Assembly: GCA_008360975.2 (NCBI GenBank)
Contig: VLJF02000047.1
Location: 2,603,698 to 2,667,697 of the forward strand
DNA: 64,000 nt
Direction of reading: 5' to 3'
Source of the DNA: Lichenostomus cassidix
Taxonomy: Eukaryota; Chordata; Aves; Passeriformes; Meliphagidae
This document shows, one piece after another, positions 49,941 to 58,090 of the stretch. The notes under the pieces are model-generated. The model worked only from the letters and a program-made list of their open reading frames with translations. It did not search any database and had not been told where the DNA came from. The position numbers and the translations under genes were made by a program. Every line of letters begins with the position of its first letter. Within the stretch, counting starts at the first letter, position 1.

Positions 49941-52155
49941 TCTGTACAAAGTCAGTGATGTGGAGTGGACTTGGAGGGTCTATGCTGGAGACCTGGATTG
50001 CCCCGCAGTCTGTAGAAAGTAAGTGGCGTGGAGGTGGATTTGGAGCGTCTATGCTGGCGACCTGGTTTTTCCTGGGATCTGTACATGGAAGTGATCTGGA
50101 AGTGGACTTGGAGGGCCTGTGATGGAGACCTGTTTTTTCCTGGGATCTGTACAAGATAAGTGACCTGGAAGTGGACTTGGAGGGCCTGTGATGGAGACCT
50201 GGTTTTTCCTGGGATCTGTACAAGGTAAGTGTGGTGGACGTGGACTTAGAGCGTCGGTGCTGGAGGCCTTGATGTGTCTGCGCTGTGTAGAAAGTAAGTG
50301 GTTTTCGGATGGACTTGGAGTGCCTGTGATGGAGACCTGTTTTTTCCTGGGATCTCTAGAAAGTAAGTGACCTGGAAGTGGACTTGGAGGGCCTGTGATG
50401 GAGACCTGGTTTTTCCTGGGATCTGTACAAAGTAAGTGACCTGGAAAAGGACATAGAGCGCCTGTGATGGAGACCTAGTTTTTCCTGGGATCTGTACAAA
50501 GTAAGTGACCTGGAAGTGGACTTGGAGCGTCTATGCTGGAGACCTGGATTGCCCCGCGGTCTGTAGAAAGTAAGTGGCGTGGAGGTGGATTTGGAGCGTC
50601 AATGCTGGAGACCTGGTTTTTCCTGGGATCTGTACAAGGTAAGTGACCTGGAAGTGGACATGGAGGGCCTGTGATGGAGACCTGTTTTTTCCTGGGATCT
50701 GTACAAAGTAAGTGACCTGGAAGTGGACTTGGAGGGCCTGTGTTGGAGAGCTGGTTTTTCCTGGGATCTGTACAAGGTAAGTGACCTGGAAGTGGACATG
50801 GAGGGCCTGTGATGGAGAGCTGGTTTTTCCTGGGATCTGTACAAGGTAAGTGACCCGGAAGTGGACATGGAGGGCCTGTGATGGAGACCTGGTTTTTCCT
50901 GGGATCTGTACAAGGTAAGTGACCTGGAAGTGGACTTGGAGGCCCTGTGATGGAGACCTGTTTTTTCCTGGGATCTCTACAAGGTAAGTGACCTGGAAGC
51001 GGACATGGAGGGCCTGTGATGGAGACCTGGTTTTTCCTGGGATCTGTACAAGGTAAGGGACCTGGAAGTGGACATGGAGGGCCTGGGATGGAGACCTGGT
51101 TTTTCCTGGGCTCTGTACAAGGTAAGTGACCTGGAAGTGGACATGGAGGGCCTGTGATGGAGACCTGGTTTTTCCTGGGATCTGTACAAGGTAAGTGACC
51201 TGGAAGTGGACTTGGAGGGCCTGTGATGGAGACCTGGTTTTTCTTGGGATCTGTACAAGGTAAGTGACCTGGAAGTGGACTTGGAGGGCCTGTGATGGAG
51301 ACCTGGTTTTTCCTGGGATCTGTACAAGGTAAGTGACCCGGAAGTGGACTTGGAGGGCCTGTGATGGAGACCTGTTTTTTCCTGGGATATGTACAAGGTA
51401 AGTGACCTGGAAGTGGACATGGAGGGCCTGTGATGGAGAGCTGGTTTTTCCTGGGATCTGTACAAGGTAAGTGACCCGGAAGTGGACATGGAGGGCCTGT
51501 GATGGAGAGCTGGTTTTTCCTGGGATCTGTACAAGGTAAGTGACCTGGAAGTGGACATGGAGGGCTTGTGATGGAGACCTGGTTTTTCCTGGGATCTGTA
51601 CAAGGTAAGTGGCGTGGAGGTGGACATGGAGGGTCTGTGATGGAGACCTGTTTGTTCCTGGGATCTGTACAAAGTCAGTGATGTGGAGTGGACTTGGAGG
51701 GTCTATGCTGGAGACCTGGATTGTCCCGCAGTCTGTAGAAATTAAGTGGCGTGGATGTGGACTTGGAGGGCCTGTGATGGAGACCTGGTTTTTCCTGGGA
51801 TGTGTATAAGGTAAGTGACCTGGAAGTGGACATGGAGGGCCTGTGATGGAGACCTGGTTTTTCCTGGGATCTGTACAAGGTAAGTGACCTGGAAGTGGAC
51901 TTGGAGGGCCTGTGATGGAGACCTGTTTTTCCTGGGATCTGTACAAGGTAAGTGACCTGGAAGTGGACATGGAGGGCCTGTGATGGAGACCTGGTTTTTC
52001 CTGGGATCTGTACAAGGTAAGTGACCTGGAAGTGGACATGGAGGGCCTGTGATGGAGACCTGGTTTTTCCTGGGATCTGTGCAAGGTAAGTGACCTGGAA
52101 GTGGACATGGAGGGCCTGTGATGGAGACCTGGTTTTCCTGGGATCTGTACAAAGT
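49815..52155 (+). repeat. 2.34-kb tandem duplication Z, copy 1
   Basis: This block is repeated directly after itself at an offset of 2,341 bp. It contains a strongly diverged monomer pair at about 50,226-50,362 (GTGTGGTGGACGTGG, TTGATGTGTCTGCGCTGTG, GTGGTTTTCGGATGG, GATCTCTAGAAAG) that I see nowhere else except its copy. It also holds a run of A monomers with GACCCGGAAG and GGAGAGCTGG variants. Confidence 0.85.
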
Positions 52156-54290
52156 AAGTGACCTGGAAGTGGACTTGGAAGGCCTGTGTTGGAGTCCTGG
52201 TTTTTCCTGGGATGTGTACAAGGTAAGTGACCTGGAAGTGGACATGGAGGGCCTGTGATGGAGACCTGTTTTTTCCTGGGATCTGTACAAAGTCAGTGAT
52301 GTGGAGTGGACTTGGAGGGTCTATGCTGGAGACCTGGATTGCCCCGCAGTCTGTAGAAAGTAAGTGGCGTGGAGGTGGATTTGGAGCGTCTATGCTGGCG
52401 ACCTGGTTTTTCCTGGGATCTGTACATGGAAGTGATCTGGAAGTGGACTTGGAGGGCCTGTGATGGAGACCTGTTTTTTCCTGGGATCTGTACAAGATAA
52501 GTGACCTGGAAGTGGACTTGGAGGGCCTGTGATGGAGACCTGGTTTTTCCTGGGATCTGTACAAGGTAAGTGTGGTGGACGTGGACTTAGAGCGTCGGTG
52601 CTGGAGGCCTTGATGTGTCTGCGCTGTGTAGAAAGTAAGTGGTTTTCGGATGGACTTGGAGTGCCTGTGATGGAGACCTGTTTTTTCCTGGGATCTCTAG
52701 AAAGTAAGTGACCTGGAAGTGGACTTGGAGGGCCTGTGATGGAGACCTGGTTTTTCCTGGGATCTGTACAAAGTAAGTGACCTGGAAAAGGACATAGAGC
52801 GCCTGTGATGGAGACCTAGTTTTTCCTGGGATCTGTACGAAGTAAGTGACCTGGAAGTGGACTTGGAGCGTCTATGCTGGAGACCTGGATTGCCCCGCGG
52901 TCTGTAGAAAGTAAGTGGCGTGGAGGTGGATTTGGAGCGTCAATGCTGGAGACCTGGTTTTTCCTGGGATCTGTACAAGGTAAGTGACCTGGAAGTGGAC
53001 ATGGAGGGCCTGTGATGGAGACCTGTTTTTTCCTGGGATCTGTACAAAGTAAGTGACCTGGAAGTGGACTTGGAGGGCCTGTGTTGGAGAGCTGGTTTTT
53101 CCTGGGATCTGTACAAGGTAAGTGACCTGGAAGTGGACATGGAGGGCCTGTGATGGAGAGCTGGTTTTTCCTGGGATCTGTACAAGGTAAGTGACCCGGA
53201 AGTGGACATGGAGGGCCTGTGATGGAGACCTGGTTTTTCCTGGGATCTGTACAAGGTAAGTGACCTGGAAGTGGACTTGGAGGGCCTGTGATGGAGACCT
53301 GGTTTTTCCTGGGATCTGTACAATGGAAGTGACCTGGAAGTGGGTTCGGAGGCCCTGTGATGGAGACCTGTTTTTTCCTGGGATCTCTACAAGGTAAGTG
53401 ACCTGGAAGCGGACATGGAGGGCCTGTGATGGAGACCTGGTTTTTCCTGGGATCTGTACAAGGTAAGGGACCTGGAAGTGGACATGGAGGGCCTGGGATG
53501 GAGACCTGGTTTTTCCTGGGCTCTGTACAAGGTAAGTGACCTGGAAGTGGACATGGAGGGCCTGTGATGGAGACCTGGTTTTTCCTGGGATCTGTACAAG
53601 GTAAGTGACCTGGAAGTGGACTTGGAGGGCCTGTGATGGAGACCTGGTTTTTCTTGGGATCTGTACAAGGTAAGTGACCTGGAAGTGGACTTGGAGGGCC
53701 TGTGATGGAGACCTGGTTTTTCCTGGGATCTGTACAAGGTAAGTGACCCGGAAGTGGACTTGGAGGGCCTGTGATGGAGACCTGTTTTTTCCTGGGATAT
53801 GTACAAGGTAAGTGACCTGGAAGTGGACATGGAGGGCCTGTGATGGAGACCTGGTTTTTCCTGGGATCTGTACAAGGTAAGTGACCCGGAAGTGGACATG
53901 GAGGGCCTGTGATGGAGAGCTGGTTTTTCCTGGGATCTGTACAAGGTAAGTGACCTGGAAGTGGACATGGAGGGCTTGTGATGGAGACCTGGTTTTTCCT
54001 GGGATCTGTACAAGGTAAGTGGCGTGGAGGTGGACATGGAGGGTCTGTGATGGAGACCTGTTTTTTCCTGGGATCTGTACAAAGTCAGTGATGTGGAGTG
54101 GACTTGGAGGGTCTATGCTGGAGACCTGGATTGTCCCGCAGTCTGTAGAAAGTAAGTGGCGTGGAGGTGGACTTGGAGGGCCTGTGATGGAGACCTGGTT
54201 TTTCCTGGGATCTGTACAAGGTAAGTGACCTGGAAGTGGACATGGAGGGCCTGTGATGGAGACCTGGTTTTTCCTGGGATCTGTACAAGG
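52156..54290 (+). repeat. 2.34-kb tandem duplication Z, copy 2
   Basis: This is the second copy of block Z. It carries one extra A monomer near 53,255-53,330 (ending CAATGG), so later landmarks are offset by 2,410 bp (51,609 and 54,019). The diverged monomer pair reappears at about 52,567-52,703. Confidence 0.83.
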
Positions 54291-56355
54291 TAAGTGACGT
54301 GGAGGTGGACTTGGAGGGCCTGTGATGGAGACCTGGTTTTTCCTGGGATCTGTACAAGGTAAGTGACGTGGATGTGGACTTGGAGGGCCTGTGATGGAGA
54401 CCTGTTTTTTCCTGGGATCTGTACAAGGTAAGTGACCTGGAAGTGGACTTGGAGGGCCTGTGATGGAGACCTGTTTTTCCTGGGATCTGTGCAAAGTAAG
54501 TGATGTGGAGGTGGACTTGGAGGGCCTGTGTTGGAGACGTGTTTTTCCTGGGATCTGTACAAAGTAAGTGACCTGGAAGTGGACTTGGAGGGCCTGTGAT
54601 GGAGACCTAGTTTTTCCTGGGATCTGTACAAAGTAAGTGATCTGGAAGTGGACTTGGAGGGCCTGTGATGGAGACCTGGATTGCCCCGCGGTCTGTAGAA
54701 AGTAAGTGGCGTGGAGGTGGATTTGGAGCGTCTATGCTGGCGACCTGGTTTTTCCTGGGATCTGTACAAGGTAAGTGACCTGGAAGTGGACTTGGAGGGC
54801 CTGTGATGGAGACCTGGTTTTTCCTGGGATCTGTACAAGGTAAGTGACCTGGAAGTGGACATGGAGGGCCTGTGATGGAGACCTGGTTTTTCCTGGGATC
54901 TGTACAAGGTAAGTGGCGTGGAGGTGGACATGGAGGGTCTGTGATGGAGACCTGTTTTTTCCTGGGATCTGTACAAAGTCAGTGATGTGGAGTGGACTTG
55001 AAGGGTCTATGCTGGAGACCTGGATTGTCCCGCAGTCTGTAGAAAGTAAGTGGCTTGGAGGTGGACTTGGAGGGCCTGTGATGGAGACCTGTTTTTTCCT
55101 GGGATGTGTACAAAGTAAGTGACCTGGAAGTGGACATGGAGGGCCTGTGATGGAGACCTGGTTTTTCCTGGGATCTGTACAAGGTAAGTGGCGTGGAGGT
55201 GGACTTGGAAGGCCTGTGATGGAGACCTGGTTTTTCCTGGGATCTGTACAAGGTAAGTGACCTGGAAGTGGACTTGGAGGGCCTGTGATGGAGACCTGGT
55301 TTTTCCTGGGATCTGTACAAGGTAAGTGACCTGGAAGTGGACTTGGAGGGCCTGTGATGGAGACCTGTTTTTCCTGGGATCTGTACAAAGTAAGTGACCT
55401 GGAAGTGGACTTGGAGGGCCTGTGATGGAGACCTGGTTTTTCCTGGGATCTGTACAAGGTAAGTGATCTGGAAGTGGACTTAGTGCGTCTATGCTGGAGA
55501 CCTGGATTGCCCCGCGGTCTGTAGAAAGTAAGTGGCGTGGAGGTGGATTTGGAGCGTCTATTCTGGCGACCTGGTTTTTCCTGGGATCTGTACAAGGTAA
55601 GTGACCTGGAAGTGGACTTGGAGGGCCTGTGATGGAGACCTGGTTTTTCCTGGGATCTGTACAAGGTAAGTGACCTGGAAGTGGACATGGAGGGCCTGTG
55701 ATGGAGACCTGGTTTTTCCTGGGATCTGTACAAGGTAAGTGACCTGGAAGTGGACTTGGAGGGCCTGTGATGGAGAACTGTTTTTTCCTGGGATCTGTAC
55801 AAGGTAAGTGGCGTGGATGTGGACTTGGAGGGCCTGTGATGGAGACCTGTTTTTTCCTGGGATCTGTACAAGGTAAGTGGCGTGGAGGTGGACTTGGAAG
55901 GCCTGTGATGGAGACCTGGTTTTTCCTGGGATCTGTACAAAGTAAGTGACCTGGAAGTGGACTTGGAGGGCCTGTCAGTGAGACCTGTTTTTTCCTGGGA
56001 TCTGTACAAAGTAAGTGACCTGGAAGTGGACTTGGAAGGCCTGTGTTGGAGTCCTGGTTTTTCCTGGGATGTGTACAAGGTAAGTGACCTGGAAGTGGAC
56101 ATGGAGGGCCTGTGATGGAGACCTGTTTTTTCCTGGGATCTGTACAATGGAAGTGACCTGGAAGTGGACTTGGAGCGCCTGTGATGGAGACCTGGTTTTT
56201 CCTGGGATCTGTACAAAGTGAGTGACCTGGAAGTGGCCTTGGAGCGCCTGTGATGGAGAGGTGGTTTATCCTGGGATCTGTATAAAGTAAGTGACCTGGA
56301 AGTGGTCTTGGAGGGTTTGTGATGGAGATGTAGTTTTCTTGGGAGGTGTATAAGG

Positions 56356-57370
56356 AAACAGGGCTGGATATGGAGCGTTAGCTCACAGGGTGTAGACGTG
56401 TTTAGTCGTCCGTTGTGTACGAGGGAAGAAGCGTTGTTGTGGAAATAGAGTAGTGGTGTTTTGCAGTGCGTGTTTTGTGGTGTTTGTAGAAAATCTTGGG
56501 ATGTGTAGTGGCTTGATTCTCTTTGCGGTGGATGTTCTGTGTGTGGAAAGGAAGGAGGGTGTGGGTGCATTGAGAGGGTTAGTTTTGGGTATGGGTGGTT
56601 GTTCGTGAGGTGGTTAGAGGGTCGACGTTGTTGAGCAAGGTGTTTGGATGTGTGAGGAGGATATGCTGTAGTGTTGTAGTGTGCGTTGAAGAGGTCGGGT
56701 GATAGTTCGTGGATGTGGTAGGGGGGATTATGAGAGATGTAGCAATTATGGTGAATAGGCGGAGGTAGAGTTTTTGCATGGGGAATCGGCATGTCCGTGA
56801 GGTAGGTAGGGTTTTGTGAAGATGTGTAATCAGTGCTGTGGCATGAGGGAGGAGGGAGTTTTTGAGGCGCGTATTTCGTGTGGAAGGGTCGGATGTATAG
56901 CGGTCGGGTAGGTCAGGAGCGTATTCGGAGACGTGGGTTTTCGTGGGAAGAGTTGGACTTCGTGTTTTGGGATAACGAAGGAGGCTATCGTTGAGCTCGG
57001 TGACGTGCGGCGTAGAGTTGGAGTGAGAGTCGGCGGACGTGTAAGTAGCAGTCATTGTAGGCGTTTAGCGGACCGTTGGGCGTTTGCGTTAGAGCGTTCA
57101 TGCCGTGCAGGTGGAGTTAGAAGTCGCGGTTTTGGAAGCGGGACGAGGTTTAGGTGCGTACGGCGTGCGGTGGGGTCTGCGTTAGAAAGGCCGGCTCTGG
57201 AAGGAGGATCATTTTCAGGTGAGCAACGTGGGGCGTGGCTTTAGGTTTGAGCGTTCAGGTGCGTTAGGGGGATCCGGTGCCGGCGGTCGCCGCGTGGTGC
57301 GGTGCTGGAATTAGAGTCAGGGGATGCGGTACAGGTGAGTAGCGAGGACGATGGAGTTTGAATCGTGGAG
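56356..57370 (+). repeat. degenerate satellite edge
   Basis: The satellite decays here. Segment 56,356-56,424 is exactly 69 bp and still aligns to a monomer (GGCTGGATATGGAGCG, GACGTGTTTAGTCG, TGTGTACGAGG). Segment 56,425-56,494 is 70 bp and aligns to a C-like monomer (ending TTTGTAGAAAAT). Beyond this I see only fragments: GTACAGGTGAGTAGCGAGG at about 57,330, TTCAGGTGAGCAACGTGGGG at about 57,215, and the same G-over-C and T-rich composition. The rest could be old monomers or unrelated G/T-rich DNA. No gene was recognised; the open frames on the minus strand are rich in H, T, S and P and follow from the low C content of the plus strand. Confidence 0.6.
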
Positions 57371-57382
57371 AAGTGGGTAGCC

Positions 57383-57434
57383 ATATGTATGTGTATAGAT
57401 ACAGTGCGTGTATATATACATATATATATATATA
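57383..57434. repeat. TA/TG-rich microsatellite
   Basis: This is an imperfect TATG/TA run that ends in a purer TATATA tract at 57,410-57,434. It separates the degenerate satellite on the left from single-copy-looking sequence on the right. Confidence 0.9.
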
Positions 57435-57494
57435 CCAAGTCCAACAGTACATACCACTCTCTAACCCTTGTCTACACGCAGTACGACCTAGGCT

Positions 57495-57535
57495 ACTGCG
57501 CATGCCCGAGCGATGCCGACGCCATTTTGGTAGTC
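57495..57535 (+). repeat. 41-bp promoter-proximal direct repeat, copy 1
   Basis: This element starts ACTGCGCATGCCCGAG and ends GACGCCATTTTGGTAGTC. A second copy lies 47 bp downstream. It contains TGCGCATGCCC (57,497-57,507), close to the NRF1 consensus, and GCCATTTTGG (57,521-57,530), a good reverse-strand YY1 motif. Confidence 0.85.
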
Positions 57536-57541
57536 CGCAGC

Positions 57542-57582
57542 ACTGAGCATGTGCAAGTGATGCCGACGCCATTTTGGTAGTC
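57542..57582 (+). repeat. 41-bp promoter-proximal direct repeat, copy 2
   Basis: This is the second copy, starting ACTGAGCATGTGCAAG and ending GACGCCATTTTGGTAGTC. Its right half is identical to copy 1, including GCCATTTTGG at 57,568-57,577. The NRF1-like half has lost its CpGs (GAGCATGTGC), so the YY1 part is the better conserved. Confidence 0.85.
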
Positions 57583-57737
57583 TTTTACACATTTGTAAGT
57601 CTACATTAACAAACGCTATCTTTATCACTTCGGGGGCTTCCGAGAGGAGCCCGTCTGTGCGGGGGAGTTCTCGAGAGTGTTCGCTTTGTCTCCCGAACAC
57701 GTAGCAGGGCTACAGGCTGCAGGAAGTGGCGCAGCTC

Positions 57738-57759
57738 GCTCCGCCCATAGCCCGCCCAC
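57738..57759 (+). promoter_or_regulatory. paired GC boxes (Sp1-type)
   Basis: GCTCCGCCCAT and GCCCGCCCAC lie side by side. Both are reverse-strand GC-box cores, just upstream of the ZNF143-type element, with which the second overlaps. Confidence 0.6.
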
Positions 57760-57773
57760 AACTCCCAGAAGGC
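57755..57773 (+). promoter_or_regulatory. ZNF143/THAP11-type element
   Basis: The sequence CCCACAACTCCCAGAAGGC matches the right two thirds of the vertebrate ACTACAACTCCCAGAAGGC-type element bound by ZNF143 (Staf) and THAP11. This motif is typical of vertebrate CpG-island promoters and is one of the best clues to the kind of organism. Confidence 0.75.
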
Positions 57774-57785
57774 ACCGCTGTCGTC

Positions 57786-57793
57786 ACTTCCGG
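57786..57793 (-). promoter_or_regulatory. ETS-family site
   Basis: ACTTCCGG is the reverse complement of CCGGAAGT, the strongest ETS/GABPA core. It lies about 20 bp upstream of the candidate start codon, a usual place for such a site in vertebrate housekeeping promoters. Confidence 0.7.
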
Positions 57794-57801
57794 GGAAGGC
57801 C

Positions 57802-57812
57802 AACATGGCGGC
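57802..57812 (+). promoter_or_regulatory. YY1 element over the ATG
   Basis: AACATGGCGGC matches the AANATGGCGGC form of the YY1 motif. In mammalian promoters this form lies just downstream of the transcription start and often includes the start codon, as it does here at 57,805. Its orientation supports rightward transcription. Confidence 0.72.
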
Positions 57813-58051
57813 GCCACGGAGCGGCACGGCGCGCGCGGTTCCGACAGCCCTACAGCGCTCGCCGCCGCTGTCGCGGCCACCGGACCGCATCGGGGGCATG
57901 CCGAGAGATAGCTACGCTCGGCGCGCTGCGTTTCGCCACTCCGGAAGCGCCCGCGGCTACGCGCGGGACATCGGCGTGTCCGGAAGCGCCGCACAGCCCA
58001 GTCCCCGCCACGGCGACGTGCCGGAAGGACAGCGGACGCCGCGCCGTGCAG
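57805..58051 (+). CDS. candidate first coding exon, gene not recognised
   Basis: The ATG at 57,805 has A at -3 and G at +4, a good vertebrate initiation context, and lies in a YY1 element downstream of an ETS site. The frame is open for 82 codons plus one base up to a splice donor at 58,051/58,052. The predicted peptide begins MAAPRSGTARAVP and is rich in A, R, P, S and G, as expected for any reading of a CpG island. I recognise no domain, signal peptide or membrane segment. The frame would stay open a little past the donor, to 58,095. No second exon is in the window: the intron would run into the TTTTAGGG-type array. It may equally be a non-coding first exon, a truncated gene, or the 5' part of a telomeric-repeat transcript. 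An overlapping frame (57,677-58,078) is also open, so coding is not proven. Confidence 0.35.
57941..58028 (+). promoter_or_regulatory. three CCGGAAG ETS-type cores
   Basis: CCGGAAGC occurs at 57,941-57,948 and 57,980-57,987, and CCGGAAGG at 58,021-58,028. They are in the same orientation and 39 and 41 bp apart. They lie inside the candidate first exon, so they may be regulatory, coding, or both. Confidence 0.5.
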
Positions 58052-58057
58052 GTAAGG
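58049..58057 (+). other. 5' splice donor candidate
   Basis: CAG|GTAAGG (cut after 58,051) matches the vertebrate donor consensus at all positions but the last. It lies about 40 bp before the first TTAGGG-containing repeat. If used, it makes the telomere-like array intronic. Confidence 0.55.
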
Positions 58058-58090
58058 GTTTGCGGTGGCGGGTATTAGGCTTAGACCTAG

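Larger units (their letters stand above)
45118..56355 (+). repeat. 69-bp satellite array, third contig segment
   Basis: This is the last stretch of the satellite. Between about 46,200 and 47,440 several monomers have lost one or two bases of the T run (GACCTGTTTTCC, GACCTGTTTCC). From 49,815 to about 54,290 a 2.34-kb block is duplicated in tandem. The final monomers (56,151-56,219, 56,220-56,288 and 56,289-56,355) collect more and more substitutions towards the right edge. No gene was seen. Confidence 0.96.
57640..58080. promoter_or_regulatory. CpG-island promoter
   Basis: This is a GC-rich island, with about 50 CpGs by my count in 57,781-58,080 alone. It has no TATA box that I can see and a dense set of vertebrate housekeeping-promoter motifs: two GC boxes, a ZNF143/THAP11-type element, an ETS site, a YY1 element that overlaps an ATG, and three further CCGGAAG ETS-type cores. 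ETS and CCAAT-free CpG promoters of this kind are often bidirectional. On the right it would drive transcription into the TTTTAGGG-type array, on the left into the 69-bp satellite. The transcription start is not visible from sequence; the YY1-over-ATG arrangement suggests rightward initiation near 57,780-57,800. Confidence 0.8.

Noticed and set aside
1..56355. CRISPR array
   Set aside because: Units are contiguous 69-bp repeats without unique spacers, and the promoter region is of vertebrate type.
54732..56792. Minus-strand frame of 686 codons with a non-repeat start and a repeat tail
   Set aside because: Its first part lies in the degenerate edge and is a low-complexity H/T/S/P-rich reading of C-rich strand; the rest is the satellite. 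No domain is seen. It would be reconsidered only if leftward transcripts from the CpG island were found.
57455..57481. Possible 3' splice acceptor (CTCTCTAACC branch-like sequence, ending ACACGCAG)
   Set aside because: The pyrimidine tract is short and interrupted and the branch-to-AG distance is only about 17 bases. No upstream exon is supported, so it was not listed as a feature.
57606..57899. Minus-strand frame of 97 codons in the CpG island (MPPMRSGGRDSGG)
   Set aside because: It overlaps the promoter motifs and shows only the composition of the island. There is no evidence of a leftward gene beyond the possibility that the promoter is bidirectional.
57677..58078. Alternative plus-strand frame of 133 codons (MFALSPEHVAGL) through the CpG island
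   Set aside because: It starts upstream of the likely transcription start and is rich in R, A, P and H as any frame in CpG-rich DNA would be. The frame at 57,805 has the better start context. Neither is proven.
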